A DNA stretch of 64,000 nt from contig NZ_CP108086.1 of assembly GCF_036186745.1 (NCBI RefSeq), forward strand, positions 5,580,001 through 5,644,000, in the 5' to 3' direction. This stretch comes from Microbispora hainanensis. GTDB taxonomy: Bacteria; Actinomycetota; Actinomycetes; Streptosporangiales; Streptosporangiaceae. Shown here piece by piece: positions 42,906 to 51,832 of this stretch (positions are counted from its first letter, which is position 1; each line of letters starts with the position of its first letter). A program made the translations under genes and the position numbers. Under the pieces are notes generated by a model that saw nothing but the letters and a program-made list of their open reading frames with translations, had not been told where the DNA came from and did not search any database.

Positions 42906-44062
42906 GCGCGGCGGCGCGCTCTCGTCCTCCGAGCACCGGCCCACGAGCACCGCGAAACCCCGCTCCCGCGCCCGGGCCGCCAGTTCCTGACTCAACCGCG
43001 TTTTCCCGATGCCCGGCTCGCCCACCAGCATCGCGAACTGCGGAATCCCACGCGCCGCCGCGGCGAGCAGGTCCTCCAGCGTGGCGAGTTCCGCGGTGCG
43101 GCCGACGAGCGGCCAGGGCCGCGGGTCGGTGCCGGCGGCGGGGCCCTCGGCCGGGACGGCGATGGGCGCGGGTGCGGGTGCGGGCGGGGACGGGGCGGAA
43201 AGGGGGAGGGGAGGCGGTGACGGTGACCGGAGCGGGGGCGGGCCGCCAGAAGATGGCGGAGTCCTGACGCAGGATCGCGCCCTCCAGTTCGCGCAGCGCG
43301 GCCCCCGGATCCAGGCCCAGCTCGTCGGCGAGGATCCGGCGTACCTGCCGTAACGCCTCCAGGGCGTCCGCCTGCCGGTCCGCGCCGGCCAAGGCCAGGA
43401 CGCGCAGCATCCACAGTCGCTCACGCAGCGGATGCTCCGCCGTCAGCGCCTCCGGCTCCGCCGCGAGCGTCGCGTGCCGCCCGAGGGCGAGCAGGGCGGC
43501 CGCGTGGTCCTCGATCGCGACCATGCGCAGCTCTTCCAGCCGCGCCCGCTCCGCGACGGCCGCGGGCACCTCATCCAGGTCGACGTACGGGGTCCCCTGC
43601 CACAATGCGAGCGCGGCATCGAGTTCTCCGAGCACCTCGGCCAGTTCCGCGGCGGTGAGATCGGGCCGGTTGACCACGGAACCGGCCGTGGCGGCGGGCC
43701 ACGCGCCGAGACGGCCGTGCGCGGTGGTCACGGCGGCGTCGAACCGGGCCGCGTCGACGGCCTCGGCGGACAGCCGCAGGGCGTACCCGGGCGTGACCGT
43801 GACGAGGACCTTCGCGGGCATGCGGGCGGGCCGGTCGGGCTCGAGCGCCCGGCGCAGGCCGGCGACGTAGACGTGCAGCGTCGGCACCGCGTTCGGCGGC
43901 GGCGCGTCCCCCCCACAACAGATCGATGAGAGCGTCCACGGACACCGGCCGCCCGCCGTACAACGCGAGCGCCGCGAGCACCTGCCGCTGCTTGCGACCA
44001 CCGAGATCGACCAGGTAGCCGTTGTGGGATGCCCTGATCGCCCCCAGTACGTCCACCTGCAC
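42905..44062 (-). pseudogene. SARP/AfsR-type regulator, frameshifted and truncated
   Basis: It starts MQVDVLGAIRASHNGYLVDL (OmpR-like DNA-binding domain), shifts frame at a run of seven C (43908-43914), and continues LHVYVAGLRRALEPDRPARM through the bacterial transcriptional activation domain. It shifts again near 43200 and enters an NB-ARC/AAA domain, LVGRTAELATLEDLLAAAAR and LVGEPGIGKTRLSQELAARA. It then ends abruptly after a Walker A region. Intact SARPs of this type activate secondary-metabolite clusters. This copy is inactive. Confidence 0.85.
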
Positions 44063-44099
44063 GGGGCACAGCGTATGACAGGAGTGATGTTTCCCTCGT

Positions 44100-44372
44100 G
44101 CGGTGTGAACACGGCTGCCGCACGACCGGCACGGCTGGCCGCGCCGAACGCGATGAGGTCGATGCGCTTGTGGGCCGACTCGCGCAGCCGGACGACCTAC
44201 TGCTCGGACGACCCCTCGGCGGACGGGAAGGTCAGACGGGTGTCGCCGTGCTCGGCCTTGAGCCCCCAGAGTGTAGAACTCGAGCTGCTTGGCGTGGTCG
44301 GCACGGCGAGGTCGACGTGCCGTAGATGGGTGATCAGACGTTCGGGCGGTTTCTCCGGTGACGGATCGGTCA
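44100..44372 (-). pseudogene. VOC/glyoxalase-fold dioxygenase remnant
   Basis: With two frame corrections the minus strand reads PERLITHLRHVDLAVP, LWGLKAEHGDTRLTF and VVRLRESAHKRIDLIAFGAA, with a stop before VVRL. HLRHVDLAVP and RLRESxxxR fit the extradiol-dioxygenase-like VOC family. It lies just downstream of the FAD monooxygenase, so the two were probably one aromatic-degradation operon. Confidence 0.6.
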
Positions 44373-44380
44373 GGGGTAGA

Positions 44381-45511
44381 TCAGGCGGGGCGGCTGACGA
44401 GCATCGTGATGGTTCGCATGAGGCCGGGAATGTCGCCCTGTTCGCGCGCGAGCTGCCAGGCGGCGAGCTGGTTGGAGGCGTCGACGACGGTCTTCGCGCG
44501 GCCCACACGGCGAGCGTGGAACTCGTCCCAGAGATCCTGATCGACGGCGTCATGAGTGATCAGGAGCTCCGTGAGGACGGCGGCGTCCTCAAGGGCCTGG
44601 GCGCCGCCCTGGGCGATGGTCGGCGGGCAGGTGTGCGCGGCGTCGCCGATGAGCACGACTCGCCCGCGGTTCCATGGCGGCGCGAGCACGTGGGTCTCGA
44701 ACCACGTGTAGTGGACCCGGGAGGGATCGGTGAGCGTCTCCCGGATCTCGTCCCACGGTCCGTGGTAGGCCTGGGAGAGGTCCCTCATGACGGCCAGCTG
44801 CTGCTCCGGCGTGAGGGTGGAGCGGTCCTGCGCGTCCTCCACGATGTACGCGTAAAGCGAATCCTCACTCGTAGGGCAGTAGCCGGCGATATAAGAGGGG
44901 CCGCCGTAGTAGAGGTCGGTGCGTGTCACACCGGCCGGCCGCGGGCCGAAGCTCCGCCAGATGCCCATGCCGACCGACTTGGTCTCCAGGTCGATGCCCA
45001 GCGCACGGCGGGTCGAGGAGCGGATGCCGTCCGCACCGATCACGAGGTCGTACCGCCCGGCGGACTCGTCGGAGAAGGTGACGGCGACCTCGGGGTCGTC
45101 CTGGCGCAGTTCGGTGAATGTCATCCCGTACCGGATCTTGACGCCCACATCCCTGGCGCGGTCGTGCAGGATGCGGGCCAGTTCGGGGCGGGACATCCCC
45201 ATCGCGGCGGGATAGTCCGGGCCGCCGGTCTTGGCATCCGGGACCTCGAAGAGCACCGTCCCGTACGGGTCGGGCGCCCGGATGCCGGTGACGTCGAAAG
45301 GGTAGCCGCGCTCGCTCGCGCGTTCCCAGACGCCCAGCCTGTCAAGCTCGCGGAGTGCGTTGCCCTGCAGGGTGATCCCCGAGCCGAGCGCGGTGACCTG
45401 CGGCTCGATCTCCACCAGGTCCACCGCCACCCCGGCGGAGGCCAGGTGTACGGCTGCTCCGGCTCCGGCCAGGCCGCTGCCGACGATGAGGACGTTCTTC
45501 ACGGCGGGCAT
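44381..45511 (-). CDS. FAD-dependent aromatic-ring monooxygenase
   Basis: 376 residues. N-terminal VLIVGSGLAGAGAAVHLASA (GxGxxG), the middle DLVIGADGIRSSTR (DG motif) and RVVLIGDAAHTCPPTIAQGG (GD motif) define class A flavoprotein hydroxylases such as salicylate or hydroxybenzoate hydroxylases. It would hydroxylate an aromatic substrate with NAD(P)H and oxygen. It is intact although its neighbours, a VOC dioxygenase and probably a cyclase-family gene, are broken. Substrate not determinable. Confidence 0.85.
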   Translation of the reverse strand: MPAVKNVLIVGSGLAGAGAAVHLASAGVAVDLVEIEPQVTALGSGITLQGNALRELDRLGVWERASERGYPFDVTGIRAPDPYGTVLFEVPDAKTGGPDYPAAMGMSRPELARILHDRARDVGVKIRYGMTFTELRQDDPEVAVTFSDESAGRYDLVIGADGIRSSTRRALGIDLETKSVGMGIWRSFGPRPAGVTRTDLYYGGPSYIAGYCPTSEDSLYAYIVEDAQDRSTLTPEQQLAVMRDLSQAYHGPWDEIRETLTDPSRVHYTWFETHVLAPPWNRGRVVLIGDAAHTCPPTIAQGGAQALEDAAVLTELLITHDAVDQDLWDEFHARRVGRAKTVVDASNQLAAWQLAREQGDIPGLMRTITMLVSRPA

Positions 45512-45529
45512 GTCAGGACTCCTTGATCA

Positions 45530-45690
45530 CTTGACTGCGATCGGATTGACCGGTCCGCCCACGGCGCCGGTCACGCCCCAGCGACCCCAATTGGAGTTCC
45601 GTTCGGCGGCGGCGGCGATGGCTCCCTCGGGATCCGCAGGGTGCACGGGCGCCGTGGCGGGGATGCGGGGCACGAAGGTCCTCTCTCGGG
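45530..45690 (-). pseudogene. Short remnant, possibly cyclase family
   Basis: The minus strand reads TFVPRIPATAPVHPADPEGA and AAAERNSNWGRWGVTGAVGG, ending NPIAVK. NWGRWG recalls the N-terminus of cyclase/kynurenine-formamidase-type proteins, but the match is short. It sits directly upstream of the monooxygenase gene. Confidence 0.3.
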
Positions 45691-45783
45691 CCGGGGACGT
45701 TGACCATGGTGCGGGAGGGATGGTCATCAGGGAAGAGGCAATGGGTGATGTCGCTCACCAGTGCGATGGCCAAGCTGTTGGTC

Positions 45784-45893
45784 ATGGGGCTCTCGAACCT
45801 GGACCTCAACCTGCTGGTGTCTCTCGACGCGCTGCTCGACCAGCGCAGCGTCACCAGGGCCGCCCAGCAGCCGGGGCTGAGCCGGCCGGCCGG
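45784..45893 (+). pseudogene. LysR-type regulator, N-terminal fragment
   Basis: MGLSNLDLNLLVSLDALLDQ followed by RSVTRAAQQPGLSRPA is the start of a LysR helix-turn-helix. The frame is lost immediately after. It lies divergent from the aromatic monooxygenase operon, where a LysR activator is expected. Confidence 0.75.
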
Positions 45894-45990
45894 CACCTGC
45901 TGGAGTATCGCGACGTGCCCGAGGCGTTGGAACGGCGGCAGTCGGCACACGGCACGGCACCCAGCAGCCCGAGTACCGCAGAGCGGGAGG

Positions 45991-46261
45991 CCTTGGCCGT
46001 ACCGGCCAGATGGGGATCTCGGTCCACTCCAGTACGCCGCGCTCGGCCAGCCGGGACTCTTCCATCCACACGAGCTCGGCAGTCGGACTGGTGGCCTGCT
46101 TGCATGTTTGGAGCATGCCGCCGTCGGTCTCCCTGCCGATCGGCGCGGCCACGTTGTAGACCCCCGTGGCCTGCCGTTCGATCAGGTCGAGGGTGAAGCG
46201 GGCGACGTCGCGGACATTGCGGGCCCGCTGGAAGGAGAGTTTGGGGAAGGTGCAGGCCGGT
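45991..46261 (-). pseudogene. Extended SDR (NAD-dependent epimerase) fragment
   Basis: The minus strand reads VRDVARFTLDLIERQATGVY, NVAAPIGRETDGGMLQTCKQ and GVLEWTEIPIWPVR, typical of the C-terminal part of NAD-dependent epimerase/dehydratase proteins. The N-terminal Rossmann part is absent. Confidence 0.6.
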
Positions 46262-46352
46262 CGGAATGCGGGCCGAGCCCGATTCCGATGACGAGCAGAT
46301 CCTGCGGGTGTGGCCGACCTGATGAGCAGTCGGCCGCCATGGTGTGGTGCGG

Positions 46353-46480
46353 TCAGCGGAGGCGGCGCCGCTGGATGGGGTCGGCTTCGGCGGTGATGCG
46401 GGCGGAGGTCTCAGCGCCGAGGCGGACGTAGCGGGCCGAGACCGGCCAGGTCCTGGTGGCGGCTCTTGGCCAGGAGTTCG
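46353..46480 (-). pseudogene. Tyrosine integrase C-terminal fragment
   Basis: The minus strand reads SRHQDLAGL and, after a one-base shift, ARYVRLGAETSARITAEADP before a stop. This matches the end of integrases where SRHxD...RYxR surrounds the catalytic Tyr. Only the last 45 residues remain. Confidence 0.5.
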
Positions 46481-46670
46481 GGCGCAGTGCCGGAGCCAGG
46501 GTCGCCGTCGATCTGACCGGCACGTCGCTCTCCGCTCGTCACCGGCAAGTTGGTCGTCCGGCTCTCGCCTGCGGTCGCGTCCGATGTGGCCGCGACCGCA
46601 GGCACGATGCTCTCGCACCTGGCGCTGCGCCAGGCCCGCCGCTGCTCATGACGCTGATCCTACCCTATTG

Positions 46671-46732
46671 CGTTAGTCGGACTAACGATGTAGGTTCGTT
46701 CACAACACAAACGTTAGCGATATAAACGTTAG
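46671..46732. promoter_or_regulatory. MarR operator cluster
   Basis: CGTTAGTC-G-GACTAACG at 46671-46687 is a 17-bp inverted repeat. Two direct AACGTTAG copies follow at 46710-46717 and 46725-46732. All share the CGTTAG half-site and lie within 90 bp of the MarR start, suggesting autoregulation. Confidence 0.7.
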
Positions 46733-46758
46733 TTACTGAAACGGATTGGTAGGTCATC

Positions 46759-47199
46759 GTGACGACCGCAACCCAGACCTTCGGCACCGCGCTCATCGGC
46801 CAGACCGAGAAGGCGCTGAACGCGATCCTGGACCGGCAGCTCGCCGGGACCGGCATCACCGAACCCCAGTGGGTGACCCTCACGCTGACCGTGGTCAGCG
46901 GCGGGACCGTCGCCCGGGCCGAGCTCATCCACCGTGTCGGCAGCGCCACCCAGTCCACCCGGGCGTCGGTGGCCGAACGCATCGCCGAACTGACCGCCGC
47001 AGGGCTCCTGCGCGACGGCGGCGAAGGCCACGTCCAGGTCACCGACGAAGGACGCGAGCGTTGGACGCAGGTCCGCGCCGCGATCGATCCGATCACCCGG
47101 CGACTGTGGGGCGACCTGTCGCCCGAGGACCTGGCCACCGCAGGCCGCGTCCTGAACACCGTCCTGGCCAGGGCCAACGCGGTGCTGGCCACCCCCTGA
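46759..47199 (+). CDS. MarR-family regulator
   Basis: 146 residues, GTG start. The winged helix includes GITEPQWVTLTLTVVSGG, AELIHRVGSATQSTRASVAE and AELTAAGLLRDGGEGHVQVT. It most likely represses its own promoter through the CGTTAG repeats. No intact target gene is left next to it: downstream lies only degraded sequence and a transposase fragment. Confidence 0.88.
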   Translation: MTTATQTFGTALIGQTEKALNAILDRQLAGTGITEPQWVTLTLTVVSGGTVARAELIHRVGSATQSTRASVAERIAELTAAGLLRDGGEGHVQVTDEGRERWTQVRAAIDPITRRLWGDLSPEDLATAGRVLNTVLARANAVLATP

Positions 47200-47372
47200 A
47201 CCCTTTACCCCCGGCACCCGGCGCGAGGACGTCATCACCATCCGCAGCGCGAAAGAGGAAGCCGTCACCCGCATCGAGGTCGAGCCCCACCGCGCCGATC
47301 AGGACGAGCCGCACGGCCGGGACTCGCTGACCGCCTGCGCCGCGTCACCGGGGGCAAGTCGGCCCGCCGGTT
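47200..47372. other. Degraded sequence downstream of MarR
   Basis: No intact gene. A plus-strand stretch (EDVITIRSAKEEAVTRIEVE) has coding character for about 40 codons, perhaps the remains of the gene once regulated by the MarR protein. Confidence 0.3.
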
Positions 47373-47567
47373 TCAGGGTGAGCGCGAGGCCCAGCGGTCG
47401 GTCGGTGCGGTCGCCCTCGCGAGCCGGTCGCGGAAGTCGGACAGGACGCTGTGGTGGAAGCCGGGGTCTTCCAGCTCCAGGCCGAGGGCGTACTTGAAGT
47501 CGATGCGGCAGCGCACCGCGACGTCACCGGCTCCCAGCGGTCGAGGCCGCCCGCGCCGGTGGAGCAC
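47373..47567 (-). pseudogene. IS1182-type transposase N-terminal fragment
   Basis: AVRCRIDFKYALGLELEDPG and FHHSVLSDFRDRLARA match the N-terminal region of IS1182-family transposases (AVRxRIDWKYALGLELxDPGF). Only about 60 residues remain, without terminal repeats. Confidence 0.75.
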
Positions 47568-47606
47568 TTACATAAACTATGAATATAAAAGTGTTATGCT
47601 TCGAGC

Positions 47607-48065
47607 GTGAGTCGTCACGACCCCGATCCTGGCGCTTCCGCCGCCATCGGGGCAGCCCTCTATGCTCTGGCCATCAGGGCCGTGAGACGCCTGCCGCGGG
47701 ACATGAGCCTGACGTCCGCCGCCACCCTGGCCACCCTGGAGCGGACCGGCCCGCGGCGCATCACCGACCTGGCCGCGGTCGAGGGCGTCACCCAGCCCGC
47801 GATGACCACCCTGGTCCGGGTGATGGAGGAGTCCGGCCTGGTCGAGCGGCGCGGCGACGCGTCCGACAAGCGGGTCACGCTGGTGTGCCTGACCGAGGCC
47901 GGCGCCTCCCATGTCCGGACGCGGCGCCAGCAGGGCGTCCACGCGTTCGAGCGGCTGATCGGCGAGCTCACCGGCGACGAGGTCGAGGCGCTGGTGGCGG
48001 CCCTTCCGGCGCTGCAGCATCTGGCAGAGCTCGAAAGCCGGGACCGCGAACGGCCGAAGCAGTGA
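47607..48065 (+). CDS. MarR-family regulator
   Basis: 152 residues; GTG start in an AT-rich promoter (TATGAATATAAAAGTG just upstream). PRRITDLAAVEGVTQPAMTT, RVMEESGLVERRGDASDKRV and the dimerising C-terminal helices are typical MarR. Its stop overlaps the start of an MFS gene (GTGA), the common MarR-efflux pairing, but the transporter is now defective. Confidence 0.9.
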   Translation: MSRHDPDPGASAAIGAALYALAIRAVRRLPRDMSLTSAATLATLERTGPRRITDLAAVEGVTQPAMTTLVRVMEESGLVERRGDASDKRVTLVCLTEAGASHVRTRRQQGVHAFERLIGELTGDEVEALVAALPALQHLAELESRDRERPKQ

Positions 48066-48763
48066 CCGGGCGGCCGGTCGGCGGGGCCGAGGCGACGGCG
48101 TTCCCGGTGGCGCGTTCCGAGGCGCGGCTGCTGGTCCCCGCCCTGATGTTCATCGCTCTGGTCGTGGCGGCGGTCGGCAGCCTCGGGACGCCGCTCATCA
48201 CCAGCGTGGCGACCTTGTTCCACGTCTCGCTCGGCAGCGCGCAGTGGACGCTGACCGTCGCGCTGCTCAGCGGCGCCGTCGCCACGCCGGTCCTGGGCCG
48301 GCTCGGAGCCGGCCCGCACCGGCGGGCCACGATCCTCGCCACGCCGGCGGTCGTCGTCGCCGGCAGCGCGCTCACCGTGCTGCCGCTGCCGTTCGCGTGG
48401 CTGCTGGCCGGCAGGGCGGCCCAGGGCATCGGGCTCGGGCTGACGGCGCTGATGACGGGCGTGGCCCGGGACCACCTCCCCGAGGAGCGCGGCGCGGCCG
48501 TGATCGCCCTGATCTCGGACGCCGCACGGCGCCGGCTACGGCTTCGGGCTGACGACCTTCGTCGCCGGGGTGGTCCTCATCCCGTTCTCGGTGCTGGGGT
48601 TCGTCGCCGGCAAGCTGACGCCGCCGGCCCCGGCCCCGGCCACCTCTTCCCCGACGACAGCGCCTACACCACCGCGGCGCCGGCCGGCATCGGCGCCATG
48701 GCGATCACGACGCTGACAAGCCTCGCGCTCGCCCGCCGACGCCCGCCCGAGACCAACCCGTAA
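48062..48763 (+). pseudogene. MFS drug-type transporter with internal deletion and frameshift
   Basis: The N-terminal half is sound: LLVPALMFIALVVAAVGSLG, SAQWTLTVALLSGAVATPVL and GRAAQGIGLGLTALMTGVAR. After AAVIALISDAA the frame changes; GYGFGLTTFVAGVVLIPFSV appears in another frame. Only a last-helix piece (GIGAMAITTLTSLALARRRP) ends the gene. About half the transporter is missing. It is coupled to the upstream MarR gene. Confidence 0.8.
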
Positions 48764-48796
48764 GTCCGATGCACTCATCCCGACACTGGAGGTTCC

Positions 48797-49090
48797 ATGC
48801 CCAAGGGCTACTGGGTCAGCGCCTACCGCACCATTTCCGACCCCGAGAAGCTGGCTGCTTACAACAAGCTGGCCGGTCCGGCCGTCAAGGCCGGGGGCGG
48901 TCGGACTCTCGTCCGTGGCGGCCGGGTCGTGGCGCACGACGCCGGACTAGCCGAGCGCACTGTCCTGGTCGAGTTCGACAGCTTCGAGCAGGCCGTCGCG
49001 GCGTACGAGAGTGCGGCCTACCAGGAGGCGCTGACCGCCCTCTCCGACGGCGTCGAGCGCGACTTCCGGATCGTCGAAGGCATCGACTGA
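48797..49090 (+). CDS. DUF1330 family protein
   Basis: 97 residues: MPKGYWVSAYRTISDPEKLA, then GGRTLVRGGRVVAHDAGLAE and FDSFEQAVAAYESAAYQEAL, a standard dimeric ferredoxin-like alpha/beta-barrel DUF1330 protein. GGAGGTTCC precedes the ATG. The family occurs widely in actinobacteria and proteobacteria with no settled function. It stands alone between the broken MFS gene and the reductase. Confidence 0.9.
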   Translation: MPKGYWVSAYRTISDPEKLAAYNKLAGPAVKAGGGRTLVRGGRVVAHDAGLAERTVLVEFDSFEQAVAAYESAAYQEALTALSDGVERDFRIVEGID

Positions 49091-49352
49091 CAGAGATGAA
49101 CGCGCGCAGGCGGAACTGCGGGCGGCCGGTATGGACGTCGACGCGACCGCCCGTTCCAGGCGGTTCACGTGGTAGCTCTCGCGGGACATCGGCGGGTCTG
49201 TCCAGCCTTGTTTCTAGTGCCGGGGCGGAGGAAGCGCCGCGAACGGCGCCTCCAGCAGATCGGACAGGCCGGGAACCAGGCTCCTGGACTCGCGTCTGAC
49301 GGGAACGCCCGTGACCTGATCTCCGGCTTCTGCTCGGTCGGCGACGGGAGGC

Positions 49353-50186
49353 TCAGAGCCGTTCGAGCGGACGCCGTGAGAGCGGCGGCGGGAACGCCGC
49401 GTCCAGCAGCAGGAGGTCGTCGTCGGTGAGGTGGATGGCCGCGGCCGCCGCGTTGTGCTCCACGTGGGCGGGCACGCCCGACTTCGGTATGGCGATCACG
49501 CCGTCGTTCCGGAGCACCCATGCGAGGGCCACCTGCGCCGTGGTCACCTCATGGCGGACCGCGACGTCGAGAAGCGCCTGACGGCCGAGCAACCGGCCCT
49601 GTTCTATCGGCGAGTACGCCATGATCGGAATGCCTCGGTTGTGGCACCAGGGGATCAGCTCGAACTCGGGACCGCGTCTGGCGAGGTTGTAGAGGATCTG
49701 GTCGCTCTGCACGGCCGAGCCGCCGGTGATCGCGACGAGATCCTCCATGTCGGAGACGTCGAAGTTGCTGACGCCCCACCACCTGATGCGCCCCGAGGCC
49801 ACAAGCTGCTCGAAGGCGGCGAGCGTCTCCTCCAGAGGCACCTGTCCCCGCCAGTGGAGCAGGTAGAGGTCCAGCCGGTCGGTGCCCAGGCGGCGCAGGC
49901 TTCTCTCACAGGCGGCGACGGTGCCCGTGCGGGTCGCGTTCTGCGGCAGGACCTTGCCGACCAGGAACACCTCGTCGCGATGGCCGGCGATCGCCTCGCC
50001 GACCAGGCGTTCCGCCCTGCCGTCCGCGTACATCTCGGCGGTGTCGATCAGGGCCATGCCAAGCTCGAGGCCGAGCCGCAGCGCCTTGATCTCGATGTCC
50101 CACCGCGACGGGTTCTCGGCCATGTGCCAGGTGCCCTGCCCGAGGACCACGACCTGCTCGCCGGACGGCAATGTGGTCGTACGCAT
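49353..50186 (-). CDS. Aldo/keto reductase
   Basis: 277 residues. The catalytic tetrad is visible: Asp and Tyr in LIDTAEMYADGRAE, Lys in VFLVGKVLP and His in LYLLHWRGQVPLEE. GVSNFDVSDMEDL and VIAIPKSG complete the AKR signature. It reduces aldehydes or ketones with NADPH. It is monocistronic and faces away from the stress cluster. The 49091-49352 gap holds no recognised gene. Confidence 0.92.
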   Translation of the reverse strand: MRTTTLPSGEQVVVLGQGTWHMAENPSRWDIEIKALRLGLELGMALIDTAEMYADGRAERLVGEAIAGHRDEVFLVGKVLPQNATRTGTVAACERSLRRLGTDRLDLYLLHWRGQVPLEETLAAFEQLVASGRIRWWGVSNFDVSDMEDLVAITGGSAVQSDQILYNLARRGPEFELIPWCHNRGIPIMAYSPIEQGRLLGRQALLDVAVRHEVTTAQVALAWVLRNDGVIAIPKSGVPAHVEHNAAAAAIHLTDDDLLLLDAAFPPPLSRRPLERL

Positions 50187-50501
50187 GGCGGCCTCCCCAA
50201 GCCGGCTACGAATCAGCCTATGCTTCCGCGCAGGTGAGACCGCGCCTGGGCCTCATGGATGCCGGGCTCCCGGTACGCGACGCGAGGTGTCGTGGCGGCG
50301 ATGCCCTGCGCATGGTCATGTGTTATGCGCTCTTCCCGGGACGGGCTCGGGAGACTGCGGGGGATGCGTCCCGGGTAACCCCAGGCCATGGAAGCGTCAT
50401 TTTCCGGAAACGCCGCTTTGAGCTGGATGAGCCTCCCCGTGGCCGGCGGGTAGCTGACCACGAGAAACCCATGCATGCTGTGTCGAGCGAGGAGCGCGGC
50501 C
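50187..50501. other. Intergenic region between reductase and stress cluster
   Basis: No gene. It should contain the divergent promoters of the aldo/keto reductase and the DUF2267 gene. I see no HAIR (CTTGAGT-N7-ACTCAAG) or CIRCE heat-shock element. Confidence 0.4.
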
Positions 50502-51278
50502 GTGGACTACGAAGAGTTCCTCGAAACCGTGAGCCGTCAGACCGGCCTGGACGCCGAGGCCGCCGAGCGCGCCATACAGGCGACGCTTGAGACGCTCGCG
50601 CGGCGTCTGTCGAAGGGGGAAAGCCGCGACCTGCTCCGGCAACTGCCCGCCGAGCTGAAGTCGTACGTCTACACGGACGAGGGCTCCGAGGCCTTCGACG
50701 TCGACGAGTTCCTCCGGCGCGTGGCCGAGCGGGAGCAGGTGGACGTCGAGGAGGCCGAACGGCGCGCGCGAGCCGTCTTCTGGGCGCTGGGCGGTGCCCT
50801 GGACGCCAAGGAGGTGGCCGACCTGGGGGCGGACCTGCCGGAGGATTTCGATCCCCTGGTGGCCGAGGCCCAGCGGAGGCACGTGGAGGTCATGCGGTCC
50901 TCGGAGTTCCTCACCAGGGTCGCCAGGCGGACCGGCCTCGACGCCGAGGGCGCCGAACGCGCCACCGCGGCCGTGCTGGAGACGCTCGCGGAGCGCATCG
51001 CCGCGGGCGAGGTCAGGGATCTCATCCGCGAGCTGCCGGTCCGGCTGCATCCACCGCTGAGACGGGGCATCGCCAACAGCTCCGGCACGGCCACGCGGAT
51101 GGGGCTGGAGGAGTTTCTGCGCCGGGTGGCCGAGCGAGAGGGCGTGTCCCTTGACCAGGCGCGGGAACATGCCGCCGCGGTGTTCGCCACGTTGCGCGAG
51201 GCCGTCACGGTCGACGAGTTCTTCGACGTCACCGTCCAGTTGCCGGACGAGTACTGGGCCCTGATTCCCCATCCGTGA
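50502..51278 (+). CDS. DUF2267 protein with tandem repeats
   Basis: 258 residues from GTG 50502 (GCGAGGAGCG upstream). Two copies of a ~130-residue unit follow each other: YEEFLETVSRQTGLDAEAAE with DVDEFLRRVAEREQVDVEEA, and SSEFLTRVARRTGLDAEGAE with GLEEFLRRVAEREGVSLDQA. DUF2267 proteins are acidic and helical, and frequent in stress-related clusters of actinobacteria and cyanobacteria. The role is unknown; the position before dnaK suggests a stress function. Confidence 0.88.
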   Translation: MDYEEFLETVSRQTGLDAEAAERAIQATLETLARRLSKGESRDLLRQLPAELKSYVYTDEGSEAFDVDEFLRRVAEREQVDVEEAERRARAVFWALGGALDAKEVADLGADLPEDFDPLVAEAQRRHVEVMRSSEFLTRVARRTGLDAEGAERATAAVLETLAERIAAGEVRDLIRELPVRLHPPLRRGIANSSGTATRMGLEEFLRRVAEREGVSLDQAREHAAAVFATLREAVTVDEFFDVTVQLPDEYWALIPHP

Positions 51279-51629
51279 GCGGGAGGCGGGCGGGCTCGCC
51301 GCTCCACGTGTTCCACGCACCCTGGCGGGTCCCCGGAAGCGCCTCCTCCCGGTCGCTTGCTTCTCCTCTGGCGTTCCACTGGGCGGCCTGCCACGGCTCA
51401 TCGGAGGCAGATGAGGTGCGGGAAGGGTGGTGCGGGGGAACGAGAGGCGGGAGGAGACGACAATCCCGTCGCGGTGTTCCGCAAGCCGACGGGGACACGC
51501 TCGCCGGCAGAGCCCTGACACCACCGGTCCGAAGGTGGTGTGGATCCCGGTTCTTCCGGCTCGGGCTGATGCGTTTCAGCGGCGTGGCGAGCTGACTTCA
51601 CGATCTGGAACAGCCGGGGGACTGGTCCC
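51279..51629. other. Intergenic upstream of the chaperone operon
   Basis: No gene recognised in 350 bp and no HspR-type repeat seen. Expression of dnaK here may therefore use another stress sigma factor or regulator. Confidence 0.4.
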
Positions 51630-51788
51630 GTGAGCGCCCCGAGAACAACAGGGCCCCGCAAGGTGGCGCCGGCCACCTGCAGCGGGTGCGACGCGGCCCG
51701 GCACGCGGAGGGCGTCCTGGACCGCCACGACTTTCCGATCATCGAATTCGCCGACGTCGCGCAGGGGAGTGCTCACGGGCGCTCGTGA
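51630..51788 (+). CDS. Small hypothetical protein upstream of dnaK
   Basis: 52 residues from GTG 51630: [20 protein letters not shown], then [20 protein letters not shown]. It has a CSGC pair and ends 45 bp before dnaK in the same direction. Codon usage is plausible but no family or strong ribosome site is seen. It may be a small redox or metal-binding peptide, or a non-coding leader. Confidence 0.35.
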   Translation: MSAPRTTGPRKVAPATCSGCDAARHAEGVLDRHDFPIIEFADVAQGSAHGRS

Positions 51789-51832
51789 GGCCGCTGCGCT
51801 CGGGCGAGCGCCAAGAGGAGGGGGATGAGGAC

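Noticed and set aside
50187-51832. HspR (HAIR) or HrcA (CIRCE) heat-shock operators before the chaperone genes
   Set aside because: Searched by eye for the inverted repeats; none found on either strand.
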